DNA of 64,000 nucleotides from Nematostella vectensis (taxonomy: Eukaryota > Cnidaria > Anthozoa > Actiniaria > Edwardsiidae): positions 866,001-930,000 of the forward strand of contig NC_064039.1 of NCBI RefSeq assembly GCF_932526225.1. Direction: 5' to 3'. Under the pieces are notes generated by a model, which saw nothing but the letters and a program-made list of their open reading frames with translations, had not been told where the DNA came from and ran no database searches. Positions 47,416 through 58,000 of the stretch are shown here, in pieces. Both the position numbers and the translations under genes were made by a program. Positions within the stretch are counted from its first letter, which is position 1. Each line of letters opens with the position of its first letter.

Positions 47416-47419
47416 TATA

Positions 47420-47830
47420 GGGCGTGAAAGTTGACACTGTGACATTGATGACGACACTATTTTAGTCTTCACTACGTTCCCTGCTTTTTATCATGACGTC
47501 AAAGTCACGGTGACGTGCCATTCGCTGACGTCATAGACGTCATGTCTAGGAAACACAAAAATGCTCACATACCTGCAACTACTGAATTTTAATGATGAGC
47601 TAAGAGCCTCGACTTGACACCAATGATAACGTCATAGTCGTGATGACGTGACAAAAAAACCAATGACATCATATTACCGATGAAGTGACGTCAATGATAT
47701 GAATGACGGTCGCGATGCCAATGATGCCATCATAGTTGTAATGACGTAACGTCAATAGTCAAGATGTCTTCATAGTTGCGATGAAGCTCTACCGGTGATG
47801 ACGTGTGAGCGGGTGATGTCTGCCAAGGAC
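47420..47830. other. TGACGT-rich stretch at the 3' end of the hydroxyacid oxidase gene
   Basis: Imperfect repeats of 'atgacgtca', 'gatgacgtgac' and 'catagttg(c/t)gatgacg' run up to and into the last exon. They may be a decayed minisatellite. CRE-like words are frequent but probably reflect the repeat. Confidence 0.5.
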
Positions 47831-50800
47831 CCGCAGCCCGAGAGTATCATTGCGAGTCGTAGCTCTTCCCGCAAGAGACCAAGGACCTTACGCACACCCG
47901 CCTCACCCTAGAATAAGACGCGGGGAAATTGAGAACTGCACCTCATCACGGGCGATTGTGAAAGCCAGCGATTAAACAGCTGTACTGATAAAAGTGGTGG
48001 TGGTATGAAATGTTGCGATTTTGACGATAACGATGATGGTGATGATGATGATTATAAACATGGTGGTGATGATGATAAAGATGAGGAGATGATGGTAATG
48101 ATGAAGATGATTATGATAAAGTTGGTGATGATGATAAAAATGTCACCATGATGATGGCCGTGAAGATAGTGATGGCTGTAGGTGTAAGTGGTTATGATAA
48201 TCGATATTTTAGTTACGCTGGTGTCGGTGATGATAGCGTGGTAGTTTGTGGTTAGGTCACGAATCACGAGGTGATCTATAGCGAAAATTGAGGTTATGAT
48301 AACATATGGCTTCAGCTAAAATTGTCGCATATCTTGGCAATGATGACGGTGTTGTTTGTGAAGACAAGGTACATCATCATGCGAGCCTATAGAATACTTG
48401 ACCTTGTAGCCAAGTCCCCATATCACCGGACGGCCAATGAACACGGCGCGGGCGCCAAGCGCTAATGCCTTGAAGACATCCGTACCCAGTCTCACTCCTC
48501 CGTCCATAAAAATCTCCAGTTTCCCCTGCACGGCCTCCGATATCGCAGGCAAAGCCTCAATCTGATGACATAAAAATGACCTTCCATATGGATCCAGGGC
48601 CGTAGCAAGGGGTGCTCCCCCCCCCCCCCCAAAAAAAAAAAAAGGGAATGACCAGTGGGGCGTGGCTGTGCCCCCCAAATATTTTCTTAATGTTTCTGTA
48701 TTGTGCTCCCCAATATTTCGGGGACTGCTACGGTCCTGGGATCCAAACGACAATAATTGTGATAATAGAAGTGAGAATTACCCTAACTTTAGTGTGGAGG
48801 AGAGGGAGGGATTCTTGACCAAGATGACTCTAACCCCTGCGTATTAGTACTCATTTAATATCCCTTCAGAGCTGGGTTGCAGGATTGCGATTCTTTAACT
48901 GCTTTTAGATAAAAACGCTTACCGAAGCCAGGACACCGTCTAGCTGGCGTCCTCCGTGATTGGACACCATGATCCCGTCAATCCCGTGCTCCACCGCAAG
49001 CCTCGCGTCCTCAGGAGTCAGAATCCCCTTCAGCACAACCGGCAGTCTGGTCACAGACTTTACCCAATCAACGCTCTCCCAGCTGATCACGTGTTCAACT
49101 ATCTCGTTATCATCGTTATCTTCTAGAAGAGCCAATGACGGGTCTCCAGGCTGCCCAATCACACGGCCAGCTTTTAGGCATCTCCGGTTCACTAACCCAG
49201 ACACCACGGGGGAGTCCACGTTGAGTACCAGAGCTTGGTACCCGGCATTCTCAGCGCGCCTCACGAGAGAGGTGAAAAGATGTCTGTCTCGCAATATGTA
49301 AATCAAGAACCACTTGAGCGCCTGCGGTGATGCCGCGGTTACCTCCTCAAATGTAGATGTGCCATACATACTAAGCACCATGGCGATGTCTTGACCTGCC
49401 GCAGCTTTCGACGAGAAAATAATAGTGTGAAATATGAATGAAAATAGTGTGAAATCTAAAAGAAAATAGTGTGAAATATGAACGAAAGTAATGAATGAAA
49501 TACAAAAATGGGGTGGAATATAAAGGATATGGTAGCAGGAAATGAATGAAATGGTACAAGAAAATAGTTTGAAATATGGGAGAAATTCTTGGAAATGGTA
49601 CAGAAATCTATTGCTTAAACTTCCTGTGACCGTCATTACCCAGATAATGTATAGTGGTCGGCTATTATAACGATTTACTAAGAATAACTTGAAAGAAAGC
49701 CATCTGGGTCTAGGGTATCGTTAACCATTCGCATGGAAATGCGACACAAAGAGGGGAGTTCAGGCCCGTACGCAGGATTTTTCTTGGGGGGGGGGGGGGG
49801 GGGTGCGAAATCCGAAAAAAGTGGACCTGGGAGGGAGTTCTCTGATAAAAATCTGATCATGCCTTTGCAGTATCTCCACCGGACGTTTATTGTCGGATTT
49901 GGCTACATATACCAGAGTGATCTAGCTGATGCTTAATAGTTTTGTCTAGAAATAATAGCACGTCTATTGAGAACCGAAAGTGGACGTTTGGCCGTTGTGT
50001 GTGTGTAAGGGGGTGCGTTCGCAGCCCCTGCACCCCCCTGTGTATGGGCCTAGGATCAAAAGATCTGATAAGCTCTGTTTTATGTGTTATGTGTCACGTA
50101 CGCTATCTTGGTCACGCAGGCATTCTGTTTCACACTCGCTGTATGTGTCACGCAGGCTATATAAATCACGAAGGCTTTCAGCTTCCCACACGCTGTATGT
50201 GTCACGCACGCTATCTGGGTCACGCAGGCTATCTGTTTCACACTAATGTAGCATTAGGAAAATGTAGCAGGAGGAGTATGTAGCAGTAGGAGTATATAGC
50301 AGTAGGAGAATGTAGCAGTAGGAGTATATAGCAGTAGGAGAATGTAGCAGTAGGAGTATATAGCAGTAGGAGAATGTAGCAGTAGGAGTATGTAGCAGTA
50401 GGAGTATGTAGCAGTAGGAGTATATAGCAGTAGGAGTATGTAGCAGTAGGAGTATGTAGCAGTAGGAGTATGTAGCAGTAGGAGTATATAGCAGTAGGAG
50501 TATGTAGCAGTAGGAGTATGTAGCAGTAGGAGTATGTAGCAGTAGGAGTATGTAGCAGTAGGAGTTTGTAGCACTAGGAGTATGTAGCAGTAGGAGTTTG
50601 TAGCTATGTGTGTCACCCTGATTCTTGGTCAATGCTCTAACCTCGGACCGTGGCAATCTCTCCATCCGGGTGAGCACATTTCTGAACAGCAACTGGTGCA
50701 ATACATACGGGCATGCTGATTGGATGACCAAGCACACTCGTGCGCAGGTCTACATGTGAGATACCGCGGAGCATACGCGGCCGTAGCTTTATTCTGAAGA

Positions 50801-51050
50801 AGACCGAAGATCAGCTCATGAACTATCAAACATCTTTCTAGCCACATTACTTCTTGCCATTTTATTATTTTACTTTTTGATATTTTTGAGTGAGCACATT
50901 AATTTGTCCATACCTTTTAAACGCCTGTCTATTCTCTTTTAAAGTGTCCTCCTCGCCGGCACCACTGACGAAATACGCGTAAGACCTTTCGTTCAGGTTC
51001 TTCCCAGCGAGAGCCTCGATATCATCCAGACACACGGGCTCGTCTGACAT
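47770..51050 (-). CDS. HAO1-like: FMN-dependent 2-hydroxyacid (glycolate/lactate) oxidase
   Basis: Five minus-strand exons: 51050-50914, 50793-50642, 49404-48923, 48561-48403, 47907-47770. They join in phase to 355 residues plus TGA (human HAO1 is 370). Exons 2 and 5 are short and were found by phase and family match. The enzyme oxidises 2-hydroxyacids to 2-oxoacids with O2, yielding H2O2, normally in peroxisomes. Visible landmarks are the N-terminal [26 protein letters not shown], the catalytic block [11 protein letters not shown] (His as the base), FMN-phosphate binding [14 protein letters not shown] and [10 protein letters not shown], and C-terminal [14 protein letters not shown]. The protein ends SQL, a weak PTS1-like tripeptide. 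The residue matching the active-site Trp of glycolate oxidase (SSWATS) is Tyr here (SMYGTS). Substrate preference is therefore uncertain. Confidence 0.92.
48020..48140. repeat. Imperfect GAT microsatellite
   Basis: Words such as 'gatgatggtgatgatgatga' in intron 4 of the hydroxyacid oxidase. Confidence 0.8.
48594..48739. mobile_element. 146-bp MITE-like inverted repeat in hydroxyacid oxidase intron 3
   Basis: Ends CCAGGGCCGTAGCA / TGCTACGGTCCTGG are inverted, with GGAT/GATCC at the borders. The interior is C-tract/A-tract rich with 'gggcgtggctgtgcccccca'. Non-coding. Confidence 0.65.
49762..50051. mobile_element. Dispersed repeat, G-tract family, copy 2 with inverted ends
   Basis: Left end AGGCCCGTACGCAGG and right end CCTGTGTATGGGCCT are inverted repeats. 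The interior matches 14890-15222 ('tttgcagtatctccac', 'tattgtcggattt', 'attgagaaccgaaagtgga'). It is a non-autonomous element in intron 2 of the hydroxyacid oxidase. No clear target duplication was recognised. Confidence 0.75.
50080..50245. repeat. ~25-bp diverged tandem repeat (tgtcacgcaggctatct)
   Basis: Six or so units with 'tgtgtcacgcaggctat' and 'ctgtttcacactcgctgtat' between the G-tract element and the 16-bp array. Confidence 0.75.
50253..50605. repeat. 16-bp satellite array, inverted copy in hydroxyacid oxidase intron 2
   Basis: About 21 units of agtaggagtatgtagc, beginning about 37 bp inside intron 2. It is the reverse complement of the much larger array upstream of the gene (51362-53415). 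Confidence 0.93.
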
Positions 51051-51361
51051 GTCGCTATGATCAGAAAAAAATGCGGACTTATTGATCTTAAGGATTTATA
51101 CCGTCAATCCGCGTATTAGAATTTGGGCCCAAACTGTACCATTCCTCGTTAATCAGCCATCCCGCGTTCGTGCTAGCGTTCCGCCTTGTGCCCGACATTG
51201 TGTGTGTAGCTAGTATTTTACAGTTCACTTATTAATGCGCAGGAAAAACTTTAGTTGTCTTAAGAATAAAACAGGTTTGGTTGTGGTCACTGTTTGTTGA
51301 TCATACTTGTCTTATGTCGTGACGAAAAACGCGAAAATGCATTACAGGGGCACAGCAATGA

Positions 51362-53415
51362 CTGCTACATACTCCTACTGCTACATACTCCTACTGCTAC
51401 ATTCTCCTACTGCTACATTCTCCTAGTGCTGCATTCTACTACTGCTATATACTCCTACTGCTACATACTCCTACTGCTACATACTCCTACTGCTACATTC
51501 TCCTACTGCTATATACTCCTACTGCTACATACTCCTACTGCTACATTCTCCTAGTGCTGCATTCTCCTACTGCTATATACTCCTACTGCTACATACTCCT
51601 ACTGCTACATACTCCTACTGCTAGATACTCCTACTGCTGCATACTCCTACTGCTACATACTCCTACTGCTACATACTTCTACTGCTACATTCTCCTAGTG
51701 CTATATACTCCTACTGCTATATACTCCTACTGCTACATACTCCTACTGCTACATTCTCCTACTGCTACATACTCCTACTGCTATATACTCCTACTGCTAC
51801 ATACTCCTACTGCTACATTCTCCTACTGCTATATACTCCTACTGCTACATTCTCCTAGTGCTACATACTCCTACTGCTACATTCTCCTAGTGCTGCTTTC
51901 TCCTACTGCTACATACTCCTACTGCTACATACTCCTACTGCTACATACTCCTACTGCTACATACTCCTACTGCTACATACTCCTACTGCTACATACTCCT
52001 ACTGCTACATTCTCCTACTGCTATATACTCCTACTGCTACATTCTCCTAGTGCTACATACTCCTACTGCTACATACTCCTACTGCTACATTCTCCTAGTG
52101 CTGCATTCTCCTACTGCTATATACTCCTACTGCTACATACTCCTACTGCTACATACTCCTACTGCTACATACTCCTACTGCTAGATTCTCCTAGTGCTAT
52201 ATACTCCTACTGCTATATACTCCTACTGCTACATACTCCTACTGCTACATTCTCCTAGTGCTACATACTCCTACTGCTACATACTCTACTGCTACATTCT
52301 CCTACTGCTACATTCTCCTAGTGCTGCATTCTCCTACTGCTACATACTCCTACTGCTACATACTCCTACTGCTACACACTCCTACTGCTACATTCTCCTA
52401 CTGCTACATTCTCCTAGTGCTGCATTCTCCTACTGCTATATACTCCTACTGTTACATACTCGTACTGCTACATACTCCTACTGCTACATTCTCCTACTGC
52501 TACATTCTCCTAGTGCTGCATTCTCCTACTGCTACATACTCCTATTGCTACATTCTCCTACTGCTACATTCTCCTACTGCTATATACTCATACTGCTACA
52601 TTCTCCTAGTGCTACATACTCCTACTGCTACATTCTCCTAGTGCTACATACTCCTACTGCTACATACTCCTACTGCTACATACTCCTACTGCTACATTCT
52701 CCTACTGCTACATTCTCCTACTGCTACATACTCCTACTGCTACATACTCCTACTGCTACATTCTCCTAGTGCTGCATTCTCCTACTGCTATATACTCCTA
52801 CTGCTACATACTCCTACTGCTACATTCTCCTAGTGCTATATACTTCTAGTGCTATATACTCCTACTGCTACATTCTCCTACTGCTACATTCTCCTACTGC
52901 TATATACTCCTACTGCTACATTCTCCTAGTGCTACATACTCCTACTGCTACATTCTCCTAGTGCTGCATTCTCCTACTGCTACATACTCCTACTGCTACA
53001 TACTCCTACTGCTACATACTCCTACTGCTACATACTCCTACTGCTACATACTCCTACTGCTACATTCTCCTACTGCTATATACTCCTACTGCTACATTCT
53101 CCTAGTGCTACATACTCCTACTGCTACATTCTCCTAGTGCTGCATTCTCCTACTGCTATATACTCCTACTGCTACATACTCCTACTGCTACATACTCCTA
53201 CTGCTACATACTCCTACTGCTACATACTCCTACTGCTACATACTCCTACTGCTACATACTCCTACTGCTACATACTCCTACTGCTACATACTCCTACTGC
53301 TACATACTCCTACTGCTACATACTCCTACTGCTACATACTCCTACTGCTACATACTCCTACTGCTACATACTCCTTCTCCTACATACTCCGACTACTACA
53401 TACTTCTACTGCTAC
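51362..53415. repeat. 16-bp satellite array upstream of the hydroxyacid oxidase, ~128 units
   Basis: Tandem units of tgctacatactcctac with variants (attctcc, tatatac, tagtgctgc). A higher-order pattern of variants is visible, for example the recurring 'ctcctagtgctgcattctcc'. All ORFs here are products of the 48-nt (3 x 16) coding period. The array starts about 310 bp upstream of the start codon of the minus-strand gene. Confidence 0.95.
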
Positions 53416-55081
53416 TAAGCATCTCCTTATACTTTTTTTAAATATTTAGGTGGGGCACGTGATAGAGAATGCAATTCCTCTCTGAAAACGATGAACAACA
53501 CATTTCTCCCATCACTGAGCGTGCATTGCCTACGCAATGTTTTTTAGATAATAAAATTCATAGTAAAACTTTACATTAATATTTTAGAAATCTATAAGAA
53601 AACGTTGTCGTTTTGGGGGTCTGGTACCGAGGAATCTTACTTTCTTTTCGGAGACCTTCTCCATTGACTAAAGATGGACACATTCACTGATTTTTTCTGA
53701 TTACACGACATAACGTTTACGAAGCGCCTGGGATAAGGCAACCCTTAAAATGACAAGAATCATGCAGTGTTTCCAAATAAGGAATATATTAGCTCCCTTA
53801 TATGATTTTCTTGATGTGTTGTTCGAATCTCGGCCTAAAGTCTCGAGTCTCGGTCCTCGTTTCGTATCTCGGCCTCTGACTCTCTCAGCTGGATTAACTA
53901 ATTAAATGATTTACTGGCGCTTCGCGTTTTACGAACAAACCAAGCCGCTAGCATTCGCGGGTTACTATACACATACAGCGCATTAAATTGGAGTTCTTCA
54001 AAGGTCGGAGGGCAAATTGGGATCATTCTAAAGGTACTAAAAGTGGGAACTGGTTCAGTTTTAGCGAGGGTATCAGTAGTTAATCAGTACCATGTTAGCA
54101 GAGGTCTCTTCGACTTTGTATTCGAATACAAGAAAAGAGACCTCTGCTAGCAGGGTAGTTTATCAGATGCACACAAATAACGATTCTGGTTGAAATTTTT
54201 AAATACAGATAGATAGGACTATCCTCTGACCTTCTAATGGTCATTTCTGGCCTGCTAAACGTTCATTTCTGGCCTGCTAAATGTTTATTACTTTCAACCA
54301 CCGAAACCCGCTACTAAATTCTCGATATTTGTAAGACGGCCAGGCTATTGGTAATATTTGTTGCGAGGTCAAATTTGATAAATCCATTGAAATACACTCA
54401 CTTACCAAAACCTTTGTAGCGGGACCCTGTAGCCACGGTAGTAGACTTATAACAATACTGCCATCTGCCCTCTGTATACTAGTCCTCACAAGCTTGAGGT
54501 GAATGCGTGCGTGACACTAAGAGGTGATACGTCAATTATAGAAATCCGTCCAGTGAATATGATAACGACCTAAAAAAACGCACCTCTGGGGATCGAGTTA
54601 CTCATTTATCAGACGGCGGTAAAAAAAAAAAAAAAAAAACGCGTCGTTTCTTCCATAAGTATTAGCCATTAGACTTGACAAAGGCATTATGACTTTGGAG
54701 TAAAATGGTCCTAGCCCGTGGTTTTGATGAAACCCAATCTTGATCAGTAAACCCTAAGTCAAGTTTGGTCGAGTAATAGCGATATTTTAAAGGACAAAAG
54801 CAAAAAGAGAAGGCTATATGGCAATAAAATGGCAATTTGTGTTTTCTTGAACTGACAGCGGGTACTTCGTGCTTCCCACACAGGGTGACCGTGGTCAGGT
54901 GGGTTATTTCGTCATCTACTGGGCACCAGTCTCATTCGAGTCATTCGACGACAACACGAGAAGCACTCACGCGAACGAAAACTAAGAAAAAAAACAAGGA
55001 ACCATCCGGTTGCTTGATTATTTCAACATGGAATACTCCTATGTATTTATTTAGTTACTATTTAATTTCTTCCTATGAACC
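53416..55081. other. Intergenic DNA between satellite array and P5C synthase
   Basis: No exon recognised. It contains a hairpin (ttagcagaggtctctt at about 54095-54110 pairing with aagagacctctgctag at 54135-54150), a short duplication 'gttcatttctggcctgctaa' near 54240-54285 and an A-tract at 54619-54639. The P5C synthase promoter should lie near its right edge but cannot be placed. Confidence 0.5.
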
Positions 55082-58000
55082 ATGTTTACATACTGTGCGA
55101 GAACGCGAAACTCCTTGATTTTCTCGACCAAACGATGGATGGTTTCTTCCCGCGTCGCGGCTCGCTCTTTGTCGTCCGGTTACGATTCCAAGGACAGCGT
55201 CTACCATCGCGCTGAGCTTAAGAAGAAAGCTAAGAGAGTCATAGTCAAGCTTGGCTCCGCTGTGATCACGAGAGGAGACGAGTGTGGTGTGGCCCTGGGA
55301 AGACTGTCTTCCATTGTGGAACAGGTACCACACATGTCACATGTCCACGTAATCAAAGAACGGTTCATCCTCGCATAAACTATGACTGTAGCTTATATTT
55401 TATCATACATGTCTGATTAATTGATGTACTAGTTTGATTACAATTATTATTCAAGCAGTTTTGAATGTGATCCACCGTTCAGTTTTAAACTACGGACGAA
55501 TACAACGGAGTATTATATTAAACCACAGGCTTCCCGGTTGCTTTGAGTAACACTCTGGTCTTGTATCCCTGGTGGGGACTAAGGCTGAAGCCTTGCCCCA
55601 TTGATGGGGTTGATTTTGTTGTCGTCACTGTTAGCCTACAGTCACAGGGCTCATGCAGATTTCAGTATTTTAGACTATCTGACTGAAACTTGAGATACAC
55701 CTCACACCTTTGTAAACTACTACAGATGTCCACTTCTGAAGCCAACACTGTCTGACAATATTATAAGATAGACCTTTTCATGGTTAAAAATACAATACTT
55801 GGAATGCCTGTGGTTTAACACCAAGGAAAAGCCCTATAACATGTTCTTTATATTTTCAAGCTCATACCAATCATCTTAAATCCCATACCAGAGCAAAACA
55901 TGCATGCTTTTCATGGAATCCCAACTACTAGACCATAGAAAGAATTCATTATTTGCTTTATTCACATTTCCTTTTAGCTTGCAGAATTGCAGAACTCGGG
56001 TCGTGAGATGCTCCTTGTGACAAGTGGAGCTGTGGCTTTTGGAAAACAGAAACTTCGCCATGAAAACCTGCTTTCCCAAAGTGTCCGTCAGACCTTGAAG
56101 CCACAGGATGGTCTAAATAAGGTGGGGAAAGCTGAAGAGCTTGTCTACTGATCAGTGTTTATACCACCATTAATAAGGTGGGAAAGCTGAAGAGCTATGT
56201 AGTCTACTGATCAGTGTTTATACCACCATTAATAAGGTGGGAAAGCTAAAGAGCTATGTAGTCTACTGATCAGTGTTTATACCACCATATATAAGGTGGG
56301 AAAGCTTAAGAGCTACTGTATGTAGTCTGCTGATCAGTATCAATACTACCATTAATAAGGTGGGAAAGCTGAAGAGCTAGTCTACTGATCAGTGTTATAC
56401 CACCATTAAAAGCATTCTGCCTATAATTACTGTTTCGTTACTCAGAAGAATTTTTATTTTTGTTGAATTCCAGGATAATGGGGTGATAGAGCCTAGGGCG
56501 TGTGCGGCAGTGGGCCAAGGGGGCTTGATGTCACTGTATGAAGCCATGTTTGCCCAGTATGGTCTCACATGTGGGCAGGTAATTTAAAATATTATATTTA
56601 TCATCATTGTATCAAGAATTTATCTTGAAACTTGCCCACCAAGCACTTATGCATATAAACCGACTGTATGTATGTTTTCGTGCTATTAATAAACCGACTT
56701 GTGTTAACATAGTTGATAAGTTTTAAGTAGATTATAGAAATTTTGGCATTTTTTTACTCTTTCAGATTTTGCTAACTCGGCCTGACTTACGAGATGCCTA
56801 TGCGCGTGAGAATCTTCGCAGCACTGTAGAAGCCCTGATATCCATGAAATGCATCCCAATCATCAATGAAAATGATGCTGTTGCTCCTCCGCCTGGACTT
56901 GATCAGGACTTAGCAGGGGTAGGGATACGTTTATATGTCAGAAATATGCCACCACCCTAAATCACCTAGTTACTAGAATTTAAAATAAAAAAAAGATTGC
57001 AAAGCCTATTTAACCAATTGAAACTTTATTCAGAGATGAGATTACTGTATATAGAGATGAACTCTCTTTGCCAAGGCTACTAACAGATAGCAGACAACCA
57101 TTTTCTAAGTTCCTGTTGATTTGCCTTTTCCTTGACATATGAGATTTATTATTTTCATTCAAACTGTTTTAAATTTAATTTGGGCATGTCTTTGTTGTTG
57201 TTTACACAGCAGGAATACAAGATCTTTGTTTTTTAATGAAAAATCTAGCCTGCTGTAAAAAGTCCTATTAATGATATAATGTATAACGCAAGAATAAATA
57301 ACCATGTCCCCCTCTGCTAACGGTGGTCATTTTTAAAACCATTTTTCCAAAAAACCATTGTCTAAAGAATGGATTTAAAAATTATAGGAAAGTAAGTTTT
57401 GAATGCCTCAATCTTTCCAAACATTATGAAAACATGGAATTGATCAAGCCTGTAGCGGAGGGGGGGGGGGGGAGTCATAAATTCATGCAATTTCACTGTT
57501 TCAAAGCTCAATTTTTTAAGGGGGGGAGCATGCCCCAATACCCTTGTACATCGGCCTGTAGCCAGGATTTTGAACAGTGGGTTCGTTTACCCATTTAGCA
57601 GACCATTTTCTCTTAGGTAGCTTGTTCTAGCTCACAGTGGTACTCGATTTTCCTTTCGAAAGGTGTCTGCAGAGCAGTTGGTTGGGGGAGTCAGGGGTTT
57701 TTAGGTTTTTCTATTTCAAACTCTCCAAATTATTTCTGTATAGATAATTCATTACAGTAGTCTACTCTATATTCTTGTTTTTGTTTTGTTTTTTGTTTTT
57801 ATTTGCTATCTCCAACATAACACATTTGATAAATTGTGATTTAAACTTTTAGTGCTGCTCCTTTTCAAATTAAGGTAACTACAGGCTCATGACCTAGTGG
57901 CAATGTTAGAAATAAATTGATGTTTAATTCAGGTCATTTTTTCTCTACCCCTACAGATAAAGAAAGGACCGGTGAGTTAATAACTTAAATGCACTTGTTT

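Noticed and set aside
48052-48267. Minus-strand ORF rich in I/T/S near the hydroxyacid oxidase
   Set aside because: Translation of the GAT microsatellite in intron 4.
50243-50737. Minus-strand ORF of 164 codons over the hydroxyacid oxidase intron 2 array
   Set aside because: Repeat translation that runs into part of exon 2 in the wrong frame.
51294-53418. ORFs of 86-234 codons rich in [16 protein letters not shown]
   Set aside because: Products of the 16-bp satellite; three frames are open. Not membrane proteins.
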